A stretch of DNA of 64,000 bases from Massilia sp. PAMC28688 (GTDB lineage: Bacteria > Pseudomonadota > Gammaproteobacteria > Burkholderiales > Burkholderiaceae_D). Of the stretch, positions 48,810 through 57,571 are shown piece by piece. Made by a program: the position numbers and the translations under genes. Each line of letters starts with the position of its first letter. Position 1 is the stretch's first letter. The stretch spans positions 3,906,001-3,970,000 of the forward strand of contig NZ_CP080378.1 in the NCBI RefSeq assembly GCF_019443445.1, written 5' to 3'. Below the pieces are notes generated by a model. That model saw only the letters and a list, made by a program, of their open reading frames with translations, was not told the DNA's origin and searched no databases.

Positions 48810-49931
48810 CTACATTTGCGGGGAGAAGCGCGCGATCAGTTCGCGTTCCAGTTCCTGCAGCTTGGGCAGCTCGTCCTTGCGGCGCTGCTGGCCTTCTTTG
48901 GAAATCTGTTCGAGCTTGTCGAAGGCCGTGATCAGCTGGGTCTGCACGTGCTGGGCCGTCTCCAGGCTCACGAGCGAACGCTGCTTGACGCGGGCGACCG
49001 ACTCGGTGTTTTCAAGCAGCATGTCGGCCTGGGCGCGGAAGGCGGCGTCAGTGGCGTCGTAGGCGGCATTGGCCACCTGCGCGCTCTGCTTGGCTTCGAG
49101 CTGCAGCAGGTACAGCGAGAACACATTGCGCCACGCGGGAATGGACACGTTGACAATGTCGGTAAAGGTGTCGGTGAGCGAGCGCGCATTGTCTTGCGAC
49201 AGGCGGATTTGCGGCACCATCTGGGTGGCCATGAGCATGGCCCGGCGCAGGTCGTCGATGCGCTTTTCGAGCCGCTCGTGGCGGCGCTTGAGTTCGGTGG
49301 CCTGCTGCGCTTCGAACGCGGTGGTCGGCGCCGGTTGCTGGGCGATGGCCTCGGCCAGCTTGGCAGCCCAGGCTTCGCCCTTCTTGACGTCCGCGTCCAG
49401 GCCCTGGTAATACACTTCCAGCCCCTTGTACATCTCGTCAAAGTCCTGGATGCGGCCCTTGTGGACATTGGCGTGGCGCGTCATTTCCGCCACCAGCGTG
49501 TCCATGCGCGCTTCCACCACCTGGTATTGCGACAGCATCTTTTCCTTGACCGAGCCGAACATGCCCGTCACGCGCGAGAGCAGGCCGCCGGACTTGAGCT
49601 TGGCCGGGTCCAGTCCCTTGGACGTGGCGATCAGTTCATTGAGCTGGGTGCCGAACACATCGGCGTCGGAGGCGCGCACCGTGCCCAGCAGCTTGGCTGA
49701 AATCTTGGCCACGCCGGTGCCGGTGGAGCCACCGAGCGACTCGATGGCCTTGTCGTCAATGCCTGAAATGTCGACCCGCACCGCCGGCGCCGCGCTCGCT
49801 TCCGGGCGCATGGCCGGCAGCGTGTCCGCGCTCACGAATGGGGAGGTCAGCGGCGGCAAGCCCGGTACAGGATCCTTGGCCGGCGCCGGCGGGACCTGCG
49901 CTTCTTCGTCGGAGGAGAACAGCGGTTTCAT
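48810..49931 (-). CDS. telA: TelA-like toxic anion resistance protein
   Basis: This 373-residue protein of the TelA family is largely helical, with long coiled-coil-like stretches (VVEARMDTLVAEMTRH; LKRRHERLEKRIDDLRRA) and the conserved RLSQDNARSLTDTFTDIVNVSIPAWRN in part. TelA is linked to tellurite and cell-envelope toxin resistance by an unknown mechanism. It is the first gene of its operon, and its start faces a divergent GGDEF gene across 186 bases. Confidence 0.9.
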   Translation of the reverse strand: MKPLFSSDEEAQVPPAPAKDPVPGLPPLTSPFVSADTLPAMRPEASAAPAVRVDISGIDDKAIESLGGSTGTGVAKISAKLLGTVRASDADVFGTQLNELIATSKGLDPAKLKSGGLLSRVTGMFGSVKEKMLSQYQVVEARMDTLVAEMTRHANVHKGRIQDFDEMYKGLEVYYQGLDADVKKGEAWAAKLAEAIAQQPAPTTAFEAQQATELKRRHERLEKRIDDLRRAMLMATQMVPQIRLSQDNARSLTDTFTDIVNVSIPAWRNVFSLYLLQLEAKQSAQVANAAYDATDAAFRAQADMLLENTESVARVKQRSLVSLETAQHVQTQLITAFDKLEQISKEGQQRRKDELPKLQELERELIARFSPQM

Positions 49932-50117
49932 AACTTCCCTTCAGGTTTAAAATGACAACTGTGATAGCTTACCACTGGTCCCCCCGCAGAGCGAGCATCC
50001 TGGTTTTTTTGGCGCCATAGGGGGATTGGCGTCCCCGGGCGCCGCCGCGCCGGCGGGCGGCAATGGCGCGGATGGTTTTCCTTGGACAGCCGGCCTGGAC
50101 TTCGGTACCCTGCCTGC

Positions 50118-52190
50118 ATGAGAACCGTCAATTCCTTCGTTTCAAAATTTGCAATCCTGGCCGGCTTGCTGGCCGGTGTGGCGCCCCCGTCGCTGGCGCA
50201 GGACAGGCCGGCCACCGCCGCCGCCATCAGGGCGCACATTGACAAGGATCGTACCCAGGTCATCCCGGTCTTGAGGGCGGCGCTGGCCAACAAGGACATG
50301 GACGTGCCGGACCGGCTGTGGGCCATTGCGCAGCTGGCGGCGACGCTGGACAGGTCACTCAAGTACGAGGAAGCGCTGGCAATGATCCGGCAGGGCCAGC
50401 AGGAAGCGTCCGCCATGCCGATCGAGCGTGTGGCGTTCACGCGCCAGGCAATGCAGATTTACAGCAATACTGACAAGCACCAGCTGGCCCTGGCGGAATA
50501 CATGAAAATTGCCCCATTGCTGCCCACGCTGTCGGGCAAAAGCGGGCAACTGGACGGCCGGGTGGAAGCTGCGCGCGCGTGGATGGCGGGCGGCAAGGTA
50601 ATGTCTGCTCTGGGCCAACTGCCCGAAGCGATGGATCTGCTGGTGCGCGCGCTGAACGTGTTTGACGCGAGCGCGGGAGGTGAAGGGGGGCAGGCAGAAA
50701 GCCTCAATCACATCGCCCACGTCCACTACAAGAGCGGCAACCTGGAGGCAGCGGTACGCGATGCCCAGCGCGCGATCGACATTGCCGAGAAAGCGGGACT
50801 GACCGACCAGCTGGCCGGCCTGTACATGAGCCAGGCACACTTCATGTCCCGGCAGGGCAAGGTGGAGCAGCAGTACCAGGCCCTGATGCGGGCGCGAGAA
50901 CTGGCGCAGCAGGACGATAACGCGTTCAACCTGGCCGTCATCACCACCAACCTGTCGGACGTGGCGCTGCAGCGGGGCGATTACCGCGCCACGCTGCGCT
51001 TCGTGGAAGAAGCCATTCCGCTGGTGGAGCGCTCGGGCGACCGCGAATCGCTGCTGGTGTGCTGGGTCAACAAGGGCATCGCCCTGAACCGGCTGGGCCA
51101 GCGCGAGGGCCTGGACCTGATCCGGAAGGCGATTGCCGAATTTACCACCACGCCGGGCCAGCAGAATGTGGCGGCCGAAGTGCAGGGGGTGCTGGCCGAG
51201 GAACTGGCCCGTAACGGCGACTTTGCCGCTGCCTATGCGGCCGCCATGGACTTCAAGAAGCGCAGCGATGCGGTGCGCAGCGCGAGCGACCAGAAACGCA
51301 TCGCCGATTCGACCGCCCGCTACGAAGCGGACAAGAAGCAGCGCCAGATCGAGGTGCTGGAACAGGAGCAGCGCGGGCAAAAGCGCATCCAGATGCTGTG
51401 GGTGCTGGCCGGCGCCCTCGGCCTGCTGACCACCGTGGTCCTCCTGATCAGCCGAGTCTACCTCAAGCGCGCCTACCGCACCGTGGCCGAGATGTCGCTG
51501 GCCGATCCGCTCACGGGCCTGCGCAACCGGCGCTACCTGGCCAGCCGCATCGAGGGCGACCTGGCACAGGGCCTGCGCCAGCGTGCCACCCAGCGCCTGC
51601 AGGGAAAGGCGGTGGGGCAGAACGCCGACATCGTCTTCATCATGATCGACCTGGACCACTTCAAGGCCGTCAATGACGAGCATGGGCACGCCGCCGGCGA
51701 CGCCGTGCTGCGGCAGTTTTCGGCCATCCTCATGGAGGAGGTGCGCGATTCCGACACCGTGGTGCGCTGGGGCGGCGAGGAATTCCTGATCATGGCCAGG
51801 CAGGCTTCGAGTGCAGACATTCACCTGCTGGCAGAGCGCATCCGTGCCCGCGTGGCGGGACACCGCTTCGATATTGGCCAGGGGACGGTGCTGTCGAAGA
51901 GCTGTTCGATCGGCTTTGCCACCTATCCCTTCCATGCGCCCGAAGCGGCGCAGGCGCGCTGGGAAGATGTGGTGTCGCTGGCCGACCAGTGCCTCTATGC
52001 GGCCAAGGCGAGTGGGCGCGACATGTGGGTGGGCGTGGTCCATCAGGCTCCACTACAGGCCCCACCAGCGGCGCCGCCGCATGCGGCAGATGTGCGCCAG
52101 GGCCTGCAGGATGGCAGCTTGCAGCTGTGGCACAGCGCCGGACGGGAAGTGCGCTGGCCGGGCGAGCATGCCCCACAGCGCGGCGCCTGA
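50118..52190 (+). CDS. Periplasmic TPR sensor with C-terminal GGDEF domain
   Basis: This 690-residue protein has a signal peptide (to about residue 27), a helical TPR domain (about 40-410; AESLNHIAHVHYKSGNLEAAV and similar units), one membrane helix (about 425-450, MLWVLAGALGLLTTVVLLIS) and a cytoplasmic GGDEF domain. The active site is GGEEF at 552-556, with an RDSD inhibitory site upstream. It should make c-di-GMP in response to something bound by the periplasmic TPRs. Start at the ATG at 50118. It is divergent from telA. Confidence 0.9.
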   Translation: MRTVNSFVSKFAILAGLLAGVAPPSLAQDRPATAAAIRAHIDKDRTQVIPVLRAALANKDMDVPDRLWAIAQLAATLDRSLKYEEALAMIRQGQQEASAMPIERVAFTRQAMQIYSNTDKHQLALAEYMKIAPLLPTLSGKSGQLDGRVEAARAWMAGGKVMSALGQLPEAMDLLVRALNVFDASAGGEGGQAESLNHIAHVHYKSGNLEAAVRDAQRAIDIAEKAGLTDQLAGLYMSQAHFMSRQGKVEQQYQALMRARELAQQDDNAFNLAVITTNLSDVALQRGDYRATLRFVEEAIPLVERSGDRESLLVCWVNKGIALNRLGQREGLDLIRKAIAEFTTTPGQQNVAAEVQGVLAEELARNGDFAAAYAAAMDFKKRSDAVRSASDQKRIADSTARYEADKKQRQIEVLEQEQRGQKRIQMLWVLAGALGLLTTVVLLISRVYLKRAYRTVAEMSLADPLTGLRNRRYLASRIEGDLAQGLRQRATQRLQGKAVGQNADIVFIMIDLDHFKAVNDEHGHAAGDAVLRQFSAILMEEVRDSDTVVRWGGEEFLIMARQASSADIHLLAERIRARVAGHRFDIGQGTVLSKSCSIGFATYPFHAPEAAQARWEDVVSLADQCLYAAKASGRDMWVGVVHQAPLQAPPAAPPHAADVRQGLQDGSLQLWHSAGREVRWPGEHAPQRGA

Positions 52191-52362
52191 GCCCGGGACA
52201 AGACCGGGTCGGCCGCATGCGCGCTTGCGCCATGGGCGTCGCCACTGCTTGCCCGGCAGTCATGCCACATGTCATCTCACCAATACGCGTGTCAATTGCC
52301 AAGGGGACAGCCAAATTTACGGGGATCAGTTAAACTCGGCACATCCCTGTGAATAAACTGCC

Positions 52363-53166
52363 ATGAACATTCTTCAACGCAACAACGTGACCGTATCCGG
52401 CAGCGGACCGGTCACCATGATTTTTGCCCATGGCTTTGGCTGCGACCAGAACATGTGGCGCCTGCTTGCCCCTTGCTTTGCCGAACGTTTCACGACCGTG
52501 ACCTTTGACCTGACCGGCAGTGGCCGCTCGGATCTGTCGGCCTACGACCGCGCGCGCTACGACAGGCTGGAAGGGCATGCCAGCGATGTCCTCGCCATCC
52601 TGGACGCCATTGATGCCGGGCCCGCGGTGATCGTGGGCCATTCGGTCAGCGCCATGGTTGGCCTGCTGGCGGCGATCGAGCAGCCCCGGCGGTTCCTGGC
52701 GCAGGTCATGGTGGGGCCGTCGGCCTGTTACCTCAACGATGGTGAATACCTGGGCGGCTTCAGCAAGGCCGATATCGATGAGCTGCTCGACACCATGGAC
52801 ATGAATTACCTGGGCTGGTCGAGCGCCATGGCGCCCACCATCATGGGCGCGCCTGACAGGCCGGCGCTGGCCGAGGAACTGACCAACAGTTTTTGCCGGA
52901 CCGACCCGGAAATCGCCAAGCATTTCGCGCGCGTGACCTTTACTTCCGATTACCGCTCCGTGCTGCCCAGGTCGCAGGTGCCGGCCCTGATTTTGCAGTG
53001 CAGCGACGACATCATCGCGCCCCTGACGGTGGGGCAGTACATGCATCGCACCATGCCCATGAGCGAGCTGAAGATCATCGACAATGTCGGCCATTGCCCG
53101 CACCTGAGCGCGCCATCGGCCAGCTTTGACGCCATCGATTCCTTCCTCAAGCGGCTGGGCGTGTAA
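52363..53166 (+). CDS. RsbQ/KAI2-like alpha/beta hydrolase
   Basis: This 267-residue hydrolase has oxyanion-hole region FAHGFGCDQNMWR, Ser94 in GHSVSA, Asp216 in CSDDIIAP and His244 in NVGHCPHLSAP, the exact pattern of RsbQ of Bacillus and the plant receptors KAI2/D14. RsbQ hydrolyses or binds a small hydrophobic molecule and relays energy stress to the PAS domain of RsbP. Here the next gene, beginning directly at its stop codon (TAAATG), is a PAS histidine kinase, so an analogous two-protein sensor is proposed. Confidence 0.88.
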   Translation: MNILQRNNVTVSGSGPVTMIFAHGFGCDQNMWRLLAPCFAERFTTVTFDLTGSGRSDLSAYDRARYDRLEGHASDVLAILDAIDAGPAVIVGHSVSAMVGLLAAIEQPRRFLAQVMVGPSACYLNDGEYLGGFSKADIDELLDTMDMNYLGWSSAMAPTIMGAPDRPALAEELTNSFCRTDPEIAKHFARVTFTSDYRSVLPRSQVPALILQCSDDIIAPLTVGQYMHRTMPMSELKIIDNVGHCPHLSAPSASFDAIDSFLKRLGV

Positions 53167-54396
53167 ATGGCCATGGGCCCGCCAGCCGATCAATCGTGGC
53201 AGTGGGAAGCCCCATGCGGCATGCTGATCACGGATGCCCGCGGCAAGGTCCTGCGCGCCAACGCCACGCTGAGCCGCTGGCTCGGCTATGCCGAGTCCGA
53301 GATGGCGCAGTTCCAGCTGGCGCAGCTGCTGACCGTTGGCGGGCGGCTGTTTCACCAGACGCACCTGGCGCCGCTGCTGCAAATGCAGGGTTCCGTGGCA
53401 GAAGTGCAGCTGCAGCTGCGCCACCGCGACGGCCAGGCGCTGCCGGTGCTGGCGGCCATCGAGCGCGGCGCCGACGCCGAGGGCAATCGCGTTGATCACC
53501 ATGCCTTCATGGTGGCGGCGGACCGCCGCAAGTATGAACAGGAGCTGCTCGGTGCGCGCCAGCGCGCGGAGGCGGCACTCGAGGAACGCCGCGCGGCCCT
53601 GGAATCGCTGCGCCAGAAGGAGCTGGAACTGCGCAAGGCGAACGAGCAGCTCAAGCTGATCGACCTGCGCAAGGACGAGTTCCTGGCCGTGCTGGCGCAC
53701 GAGTTGCGCAACCCCCTCACGCCCATGCGCAGTGGCCTGGACCTGCTGGCCATGCGCAACAACCAGGATCCGGTGGTGCAGCGCGTGCTGGGCGTGTTCG
53801 ACCGCCAGGTCGCGCTCATGTCGCGCCTGGTGGAAGACCTGATGGATGTCTCGCGCATCGGCAAGGGCAAACTACAGCTCAAGCGCGAGCCGGTGCTGGT
53901 GAGCATGCTGGTGCGCCATGCGGTGGAACTGGCCACGCCGCTGTTCAGCAAGGCTTCGCAGACGCTGCACGTGGCGGCAGGTGCCGACTGCACGCTCGAT
54001 GGCGACCCGGTGCGCCTGACCCAGATGCTGGTCAACCTGCTCAACAATGCTTCCAAGTACACCCATGCGGGCGGCTCGGCCTGGATCAGGTTCGAGCGCC
54101 AGGAGAACGAGGCCGTGATCACGATTCGCGACACCGGCATTGGCCTGGAACCGGAGCGGCTGTCGGAAGTATTCACGCTGTTTTCGCAAGTGGACAGCGC
54201 CACCGAGCGGGCCCAGGGCGGCATCGGCATCGGCCTCGGGCTGGTGAAGGGCATCGTCGAACTGCACGGCGGCGCGGTGAGCGCCCACAGTGCCGGCCTG
54301 GGTCACGGCAGCGAGTTCGTGGTGCGGCTGCCGGTGGCGGCGACGCCCCCCGGCGCCTTGACGCCGGCCGAACGTTCCACTCAGTCGGCCGGATAG
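53167..54396 (+). CDS. PAS-domain soluble histidine kinase paired with RsbQ-like hydrolase
   Basis: This 409-residue protein has no membrane segment: PAS (about 10-120; GMLITDARGKVLRANATLSRWLG), a coiled-coil linker (about 120-165), HisKA with His178 in LAHELRNPL, and an HATPase domain with N box VNLLNNASKYTH, DTGIGL and GGIGIGLGLVK. It autophosphorylates from ATP, but no response regulator is adjacent. The PAS replaces the RsbP PAS-phosphatase of Bacillus as likely partner of the hydrolase. Its 3' end overlaps the convergent oxidoreductase gene by 16 bases. Confidence 0.92.
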   Translation: MAMGPPADQSWQWEAPCGMLITDARGKVLRANATLSRWLGYAESEMAQFQLAQLLTVGGRLFHQTHLAPLLQMQGSVAEVQLQLRHRDGQALPVLAAIERGADAEGNRVDHHAFMVAADRRKYEQELLGARQRAEAALEERRAALESLRQKELELRKANEQLKLIDLRKDEFLAVLAHELRNPLTPMRSGLDLLAMRNNQDPVVQRVLGVFDRQVALMSRLVEDLMDVSRIGKGKLQLKREPVLVSMLVRHAVELATPLFSKASQTLHVAAGADCTLDGDPVRLTQMLVNLLNNASKYTHAGGSAWIRFERQENEAVITIRDTGIGLEPERLSEVFTLFSQVDSATERAQGGIGIGLGLVKGIVELHGGAVSAHSAGLGHGSEFVVRLPVAATPPGALTPAERSTQSAG

Positions 54397-55379
54397 TACA
54401 AGCCAATCTGCGCGCGGATGGTGTCGAGCAGGCCCATGATCGCAAGCGTGTCATCGTGGCGCATGTGCGGGCTTTCAATCAAGCCTTCGCGCAGGCAGCG
54501 GCCAGCTTCAAGCGCCTCATGCACGTAACCGTTGCCCAGAAATGGCGTGGCGATCGTGCGCACGGTGCCGTCGGCCGTTTTGACCGTGAGCGACTCGGTC
54601 AGGTGGAACATGGCATTCATGCGCACGTTGCCAAGCGTTCCGGAGACCGTCAGTTCGCACGGCGTGCGGGCCCGCAGCGAGCAGCTGCATACCGACATGG
54701 CGCCGCTTGCGTGCTTGAGCGAAAAGCCGGTGGTGTGGTCGATGCCGCCATCGGTCAGGAAGGCCTGCGCCCGCACCGATTCCACAGGCCCCAGCAAGGC
54801 GCAGGCAATCGACAGCGGGTAGATGCCCAAATCGAGCAAGGCGCCGCCGCCCAGTTCGCGCTTGTTGACCCGGTGCTCCGGGTCGAGCGTGGCGGCAAAG
54901 CCGAAATCGGCGTGGACCTGGCGCACCGTCCCGATCTCGCCGCTGGCGATGATGCGGCGCACCTCTTCGAGGGCGGGCATGAAGCGGGTCCACATCGCTT
55001 CCATCAAAAACAGCCTGTTCGCACGCGCCAGCGCCACCACTTCCCGCGCCTGGCGCAGGTTCATGGTGAAAGGCTTCTCGCACAGGACCGCCTTGCCGGC
55101 CCGCAGTACCATCAGCGCGTTGTCTGCATGCATGGGGTGGGGCGTGGCGATGTAAATGATGTCCACGCCGCTCGCATCGGCCAGCGCCTCGTAGCTGCCG
55201 TAGCTGGCAGGATTGCCGAATTCTGCGCCAAAGGCGCGCGCACTGTCTGCGCTGCGCGAGCCGACAGCGGCCAGGACGGCGCCCGGCGTTGCCATCAAGG
55301 CGGTGGCAAAGGCGCGCGCAATGCCGCCGGTTCCCAGGATGCCCCAGCGAATGGGATTGTTCGTGGCCTGCATGTTCAT
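54381..55379 (-). CDS. Gfo/Idh/MocA family oxidoreductase
   Basis: This 332-residue NAD(P)-dependent enzyme has the Rossmann motif GILGTGGIARAF near residue 14 and the catalytic lysine in the family EKP motif (VLCEKPFTMN), followed by FLMEAMWTRFMP. Members oxidise or reduce sugars and cyclic polyols. It is the last gene of the beta-glucan operon and overlaps the glucanase gene by four bases, so its substrate is probably a sugar released in that pathway. The identity of that sugar is not evident. Confidence 0.88.
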   Translation of the reverse strand: MNMQATNNPIRWGILGTGGIARAFATALMATPGAVLAAVGSRSADSARAFGAEFGNPASYGSYEALADASGVDIIYIATPHPMHADNALMVLRAGKAVLCEKPFTMNLRQAREVVALARANRLFLMEAMWTRFMPALEEVRRIIASGEIGTVRQVHADFGFAATLDPEHRVNKRELGGGALLDLGIYPLSIACALLGPVESVRAQAFLTDGGIDHTTGFSLKHASGAMSVCSCSLRARTPCELTVSGTLGNVRMNAMFHLTESLTVKTADGTVRTIATPFLGNGYVHEALEAGRCLREGLIESPHMRHDDTLAIMGLLDTIRAQIGLYYPAD

Positions 55380-57571
55380 AGCGTGGGATCGCCTTTCAGG
55401 TAAGCCTTCAGGGCGTCCACCACCAGCTGGTGGTCCTCGGGCCCGGGCAGGCCGGATACGGTGATGGTGCCAACGTGGCCGGCGCCCCTGACGGATAGGG
55501 GGAACGAGCCGCCGTGCGCCGCGAAGTCGCGCGTGTCCATGGTGGGGATGTTGTCATGGTCGCCGCCATTGCTGCGCACTTGCGTATGCACGAAAAAAGA
55601 GCTGTGGCCGGTGCGGTTGACCAGGTTGCTCTTGCGGCGGATCCAGTCGGCGTGGTCCCTGGTCGTGCCTTCCATGCCGTGGTAAAAGAGCTGGTTGCCG
55701 TTGCGCGTGATGTCGATGGCAACCGACTTGCCGGCAGCGCGTGCCATCTTCACCAGCTGCATGCCGATGTCCAGCGCAGTGGCGCTGGTGAAGCTATCAA
55801 ACTGCAATGCCTGTTCCTGGCGTGCCAGCGCGGCCAGGCTGGGGTGCTGTTGGTCCATACCGTTCCCGTCTTGTCTGCTCAGTTCATCGAGCGCCGCCGT
55901 CACGTAGACCAGTGGCGCGTTCCAGTTGATGGCCACCTCGTTGCTGGCGTAGCTGCACACATGGTCGAGGTACGCCAGGGCCGGCAGCTTGCTGGGGTAG
56001 GGTGGACATTCGGCCTTATCCTGCTGCATGGGATTGGGCCCGCCGGCCAGAAAGCCTGGTATCGGCGCGGCCACCTGGTCGCCGACCGAGGGCCGGTGGT
56101 GAGGGTGCAGGGGCGTGCGCTGGCCAAAGCCGGTCACAAAGGAGTAGCCCAGCGGGTTGCGGCCCAGGACGTAGTCCAGGCCCGATTGCGCCGCCTGCAG
56201 GTAATCGTCCTTGGGTTTGATGCGGTAAGCCTGCAGCAGCAGCATGGACTGGTTGAGCGCCACCGCACCGCTGCCCCACACAAAATCCGGCGCGCGCATG
56301 GCGACCCGGTAGCCGGATGCCTTCCATGCGCGTGCCAGGTTGTCGGCATGCTCGCCGCTGCGCTTTGCTATCAGGGCGCGGTCGGCGATGGCGGGCAGGC
56401 TCGCGCGGTGATGGGCCAGCGACATCCAGGCCAGGGCGTCAAGCTTGTCCCATTCCAGCAGCGACGTCACACCCTGCGCCGGCTTGAAGGCGCGGTAGTA
56501 GTCGTCCTGACGGGTGCTGATGAACAGTTCGGCCGCTGCCCATGCCCACTCGTCGTCGAGCTGTTGGTCGCCGTATTCGCCAGTGAGGACGCCGTCCGGA
56601 TTCTTGAACGTGGCGCTGGGGTTGGCACGGGCCCAGCGCCACGCTGCCTCGGCCGCTGCCAGCATGCGGGCCGACAGGCCGGGCAGCTTGTGTTCATACG
56701 GCGTCATGACGCGGCTGGCTACTGCCATGGTGGCGGCAAAGTTGAGCGCGGCCGACGTGCTCTTGGCCGTGACGTAGCGGGGCGCCGCCATGGCCTCGGC
56801 CGGCATTACCATGGCGTCGAAGGTCAGGTTGGTGAGCTTGTGGTACACGCCGCCGTCCGCCGGGTCCTGCATGGCCAGCATCCACGCCAGGTTCCACAAG
56901 GCTTCGTCGAGAATGTCCGGGATGCCGTTGCCCGATTCCGGAATGCCGACCTCCTGGTCCTGGAAGTAGCGCGGAAAGTGCTCCAGCGCGGCCAGCAGGG
57001 TAAAGGTGGCGATGCCGGAGCTGGGCATGTACTTGTTGTAGTCGCCCGCGTCGTACCAGCCTTTGGGGGCGGCGATCACGGTGCCTGCGGGGCGGCCAAT
57101 GGATGCGGCAGTGGCGTGCACCAGCACCTTGTCGTCCGGATGGCCGGCCCCGCGTGCATAAATACCGGCGTGGCGCGCGTCCAGTGCAGTGCCGGACCGG
57201 TTGAAGTAGTAAGCCTTGAGCGCTGCCGCGTTCAGACTGCGGTAGGGAGCAGGCTGGATCGCGAAACCGGCCGATGGCGCCAGTCCTGCCACTTCCAGCC
57301 GGTAGGTGCCTGGCGCGCGCAGGGCTGAAAAATCGGCAATGCGCACCGTTTCACCGGACGGCTCCCAGAGCGAGGGTTTGCCCAGCGCGCCGCGCAGGAC
57401 GGCTTTGCCGGACGCGGTGTCGATGACGGCGAACTGCTTGGCCGCCCCGGCCGGCACTACCGCCACCTTGCTTGCCGCCGGCGCAAAGCCGAGCTGGTTG
57501 ACCCGCACCGCTGGCGGATTGGCGGCGGCGGCAGCGCCGCTCAGGAGCAGTGTAAAAAGCGGGGCCTTCAT
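55376..57571 (-). CDS. GH9 endoglucanase fused in frame to an HbpS/UPF0303 domain
   Basis: From the ATG at 57571 there are 731 residues. They comprise a signal peptide (about 1-20), a CelD-type Ig-like domain (VRVNQLGFAP; 22-105), a GH9 catalytic domain with Asp174 and Asp177 (GWYDAGDYNKY) and the acid Glu545 (ASNEVAINWNAP), then from 572 a complete HbpS-like domain (LQFDSFTSATALDIG; AHGGSFPLSVRGAGHVGTITVSG). The glucanase should cut beta-1,4-glucans in the periplasm or outside the cell. No stop separates the parts, although an internal ATG (55858) with GGGA upstream could still start the second part. It overlaps the neighbours on both sides by four bases. Confidence 0.85.
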   Translation of the reverse strand: MKAPLFTLLLSGAAAAANPPAVRVNQLGFAPAASKVAVVPAGAAKQFAVIDTASGKAVLRGALGKPSLWEPSGETVRIADFSALRAPGTYRLEVAGLAPSAGFAIQPAPYRSLNAAALKAYYFNRSGTALDARHAGIYARGAGHPDDKVLVHATAASIGRPAGTVIAAPKGWYDAGDYNKYMPSSGIATFTLLAALEHFPRYFQDQEVGIPESGNGIPDILDEALWNLAWMLAMQDPADGGVYHKLTNLTFDAMVMPAEAMAAPRYVTAKSTSAALNFAATMAVASRVMTPYEHKLPGLSARMLAAAEAAWRWARANPSATFKNPDGVLTGEYGDQQLDDEWAWAAAELFISTRQDDYYRAFKPAQGVTSLLEWDKLDALAWMSLAHHRASLPAIADRALIAKRSGEHADNLARAWKASGYRVAMRAPDFVWGSGAVALNQSMLLLQAYRIKPKDDYLQAAQSGLDYVLGRNPLGYSFVTGFGQRTPLHPHHRPSVGDQVAAPIPGFLAGGPNPMQQDKAECPPYPSKLPALAYLDHVCSYASNEVAINWNAPLVYVTAALDELSRQDGNGMDQQHPSLAALARQEQALQFDSFTSATALDIGMQLVKMARAAGKSVAIDITRNGNQLFYHGMEGTTRDHADWIRRKSNLVNRTGHSSFFVHTQVRSNGGDHDNIPTMDTRDFAAHGGSFPLSVRGAGHVGTITVSGLPGPEDHQLVVDALKAYLKGDPTL

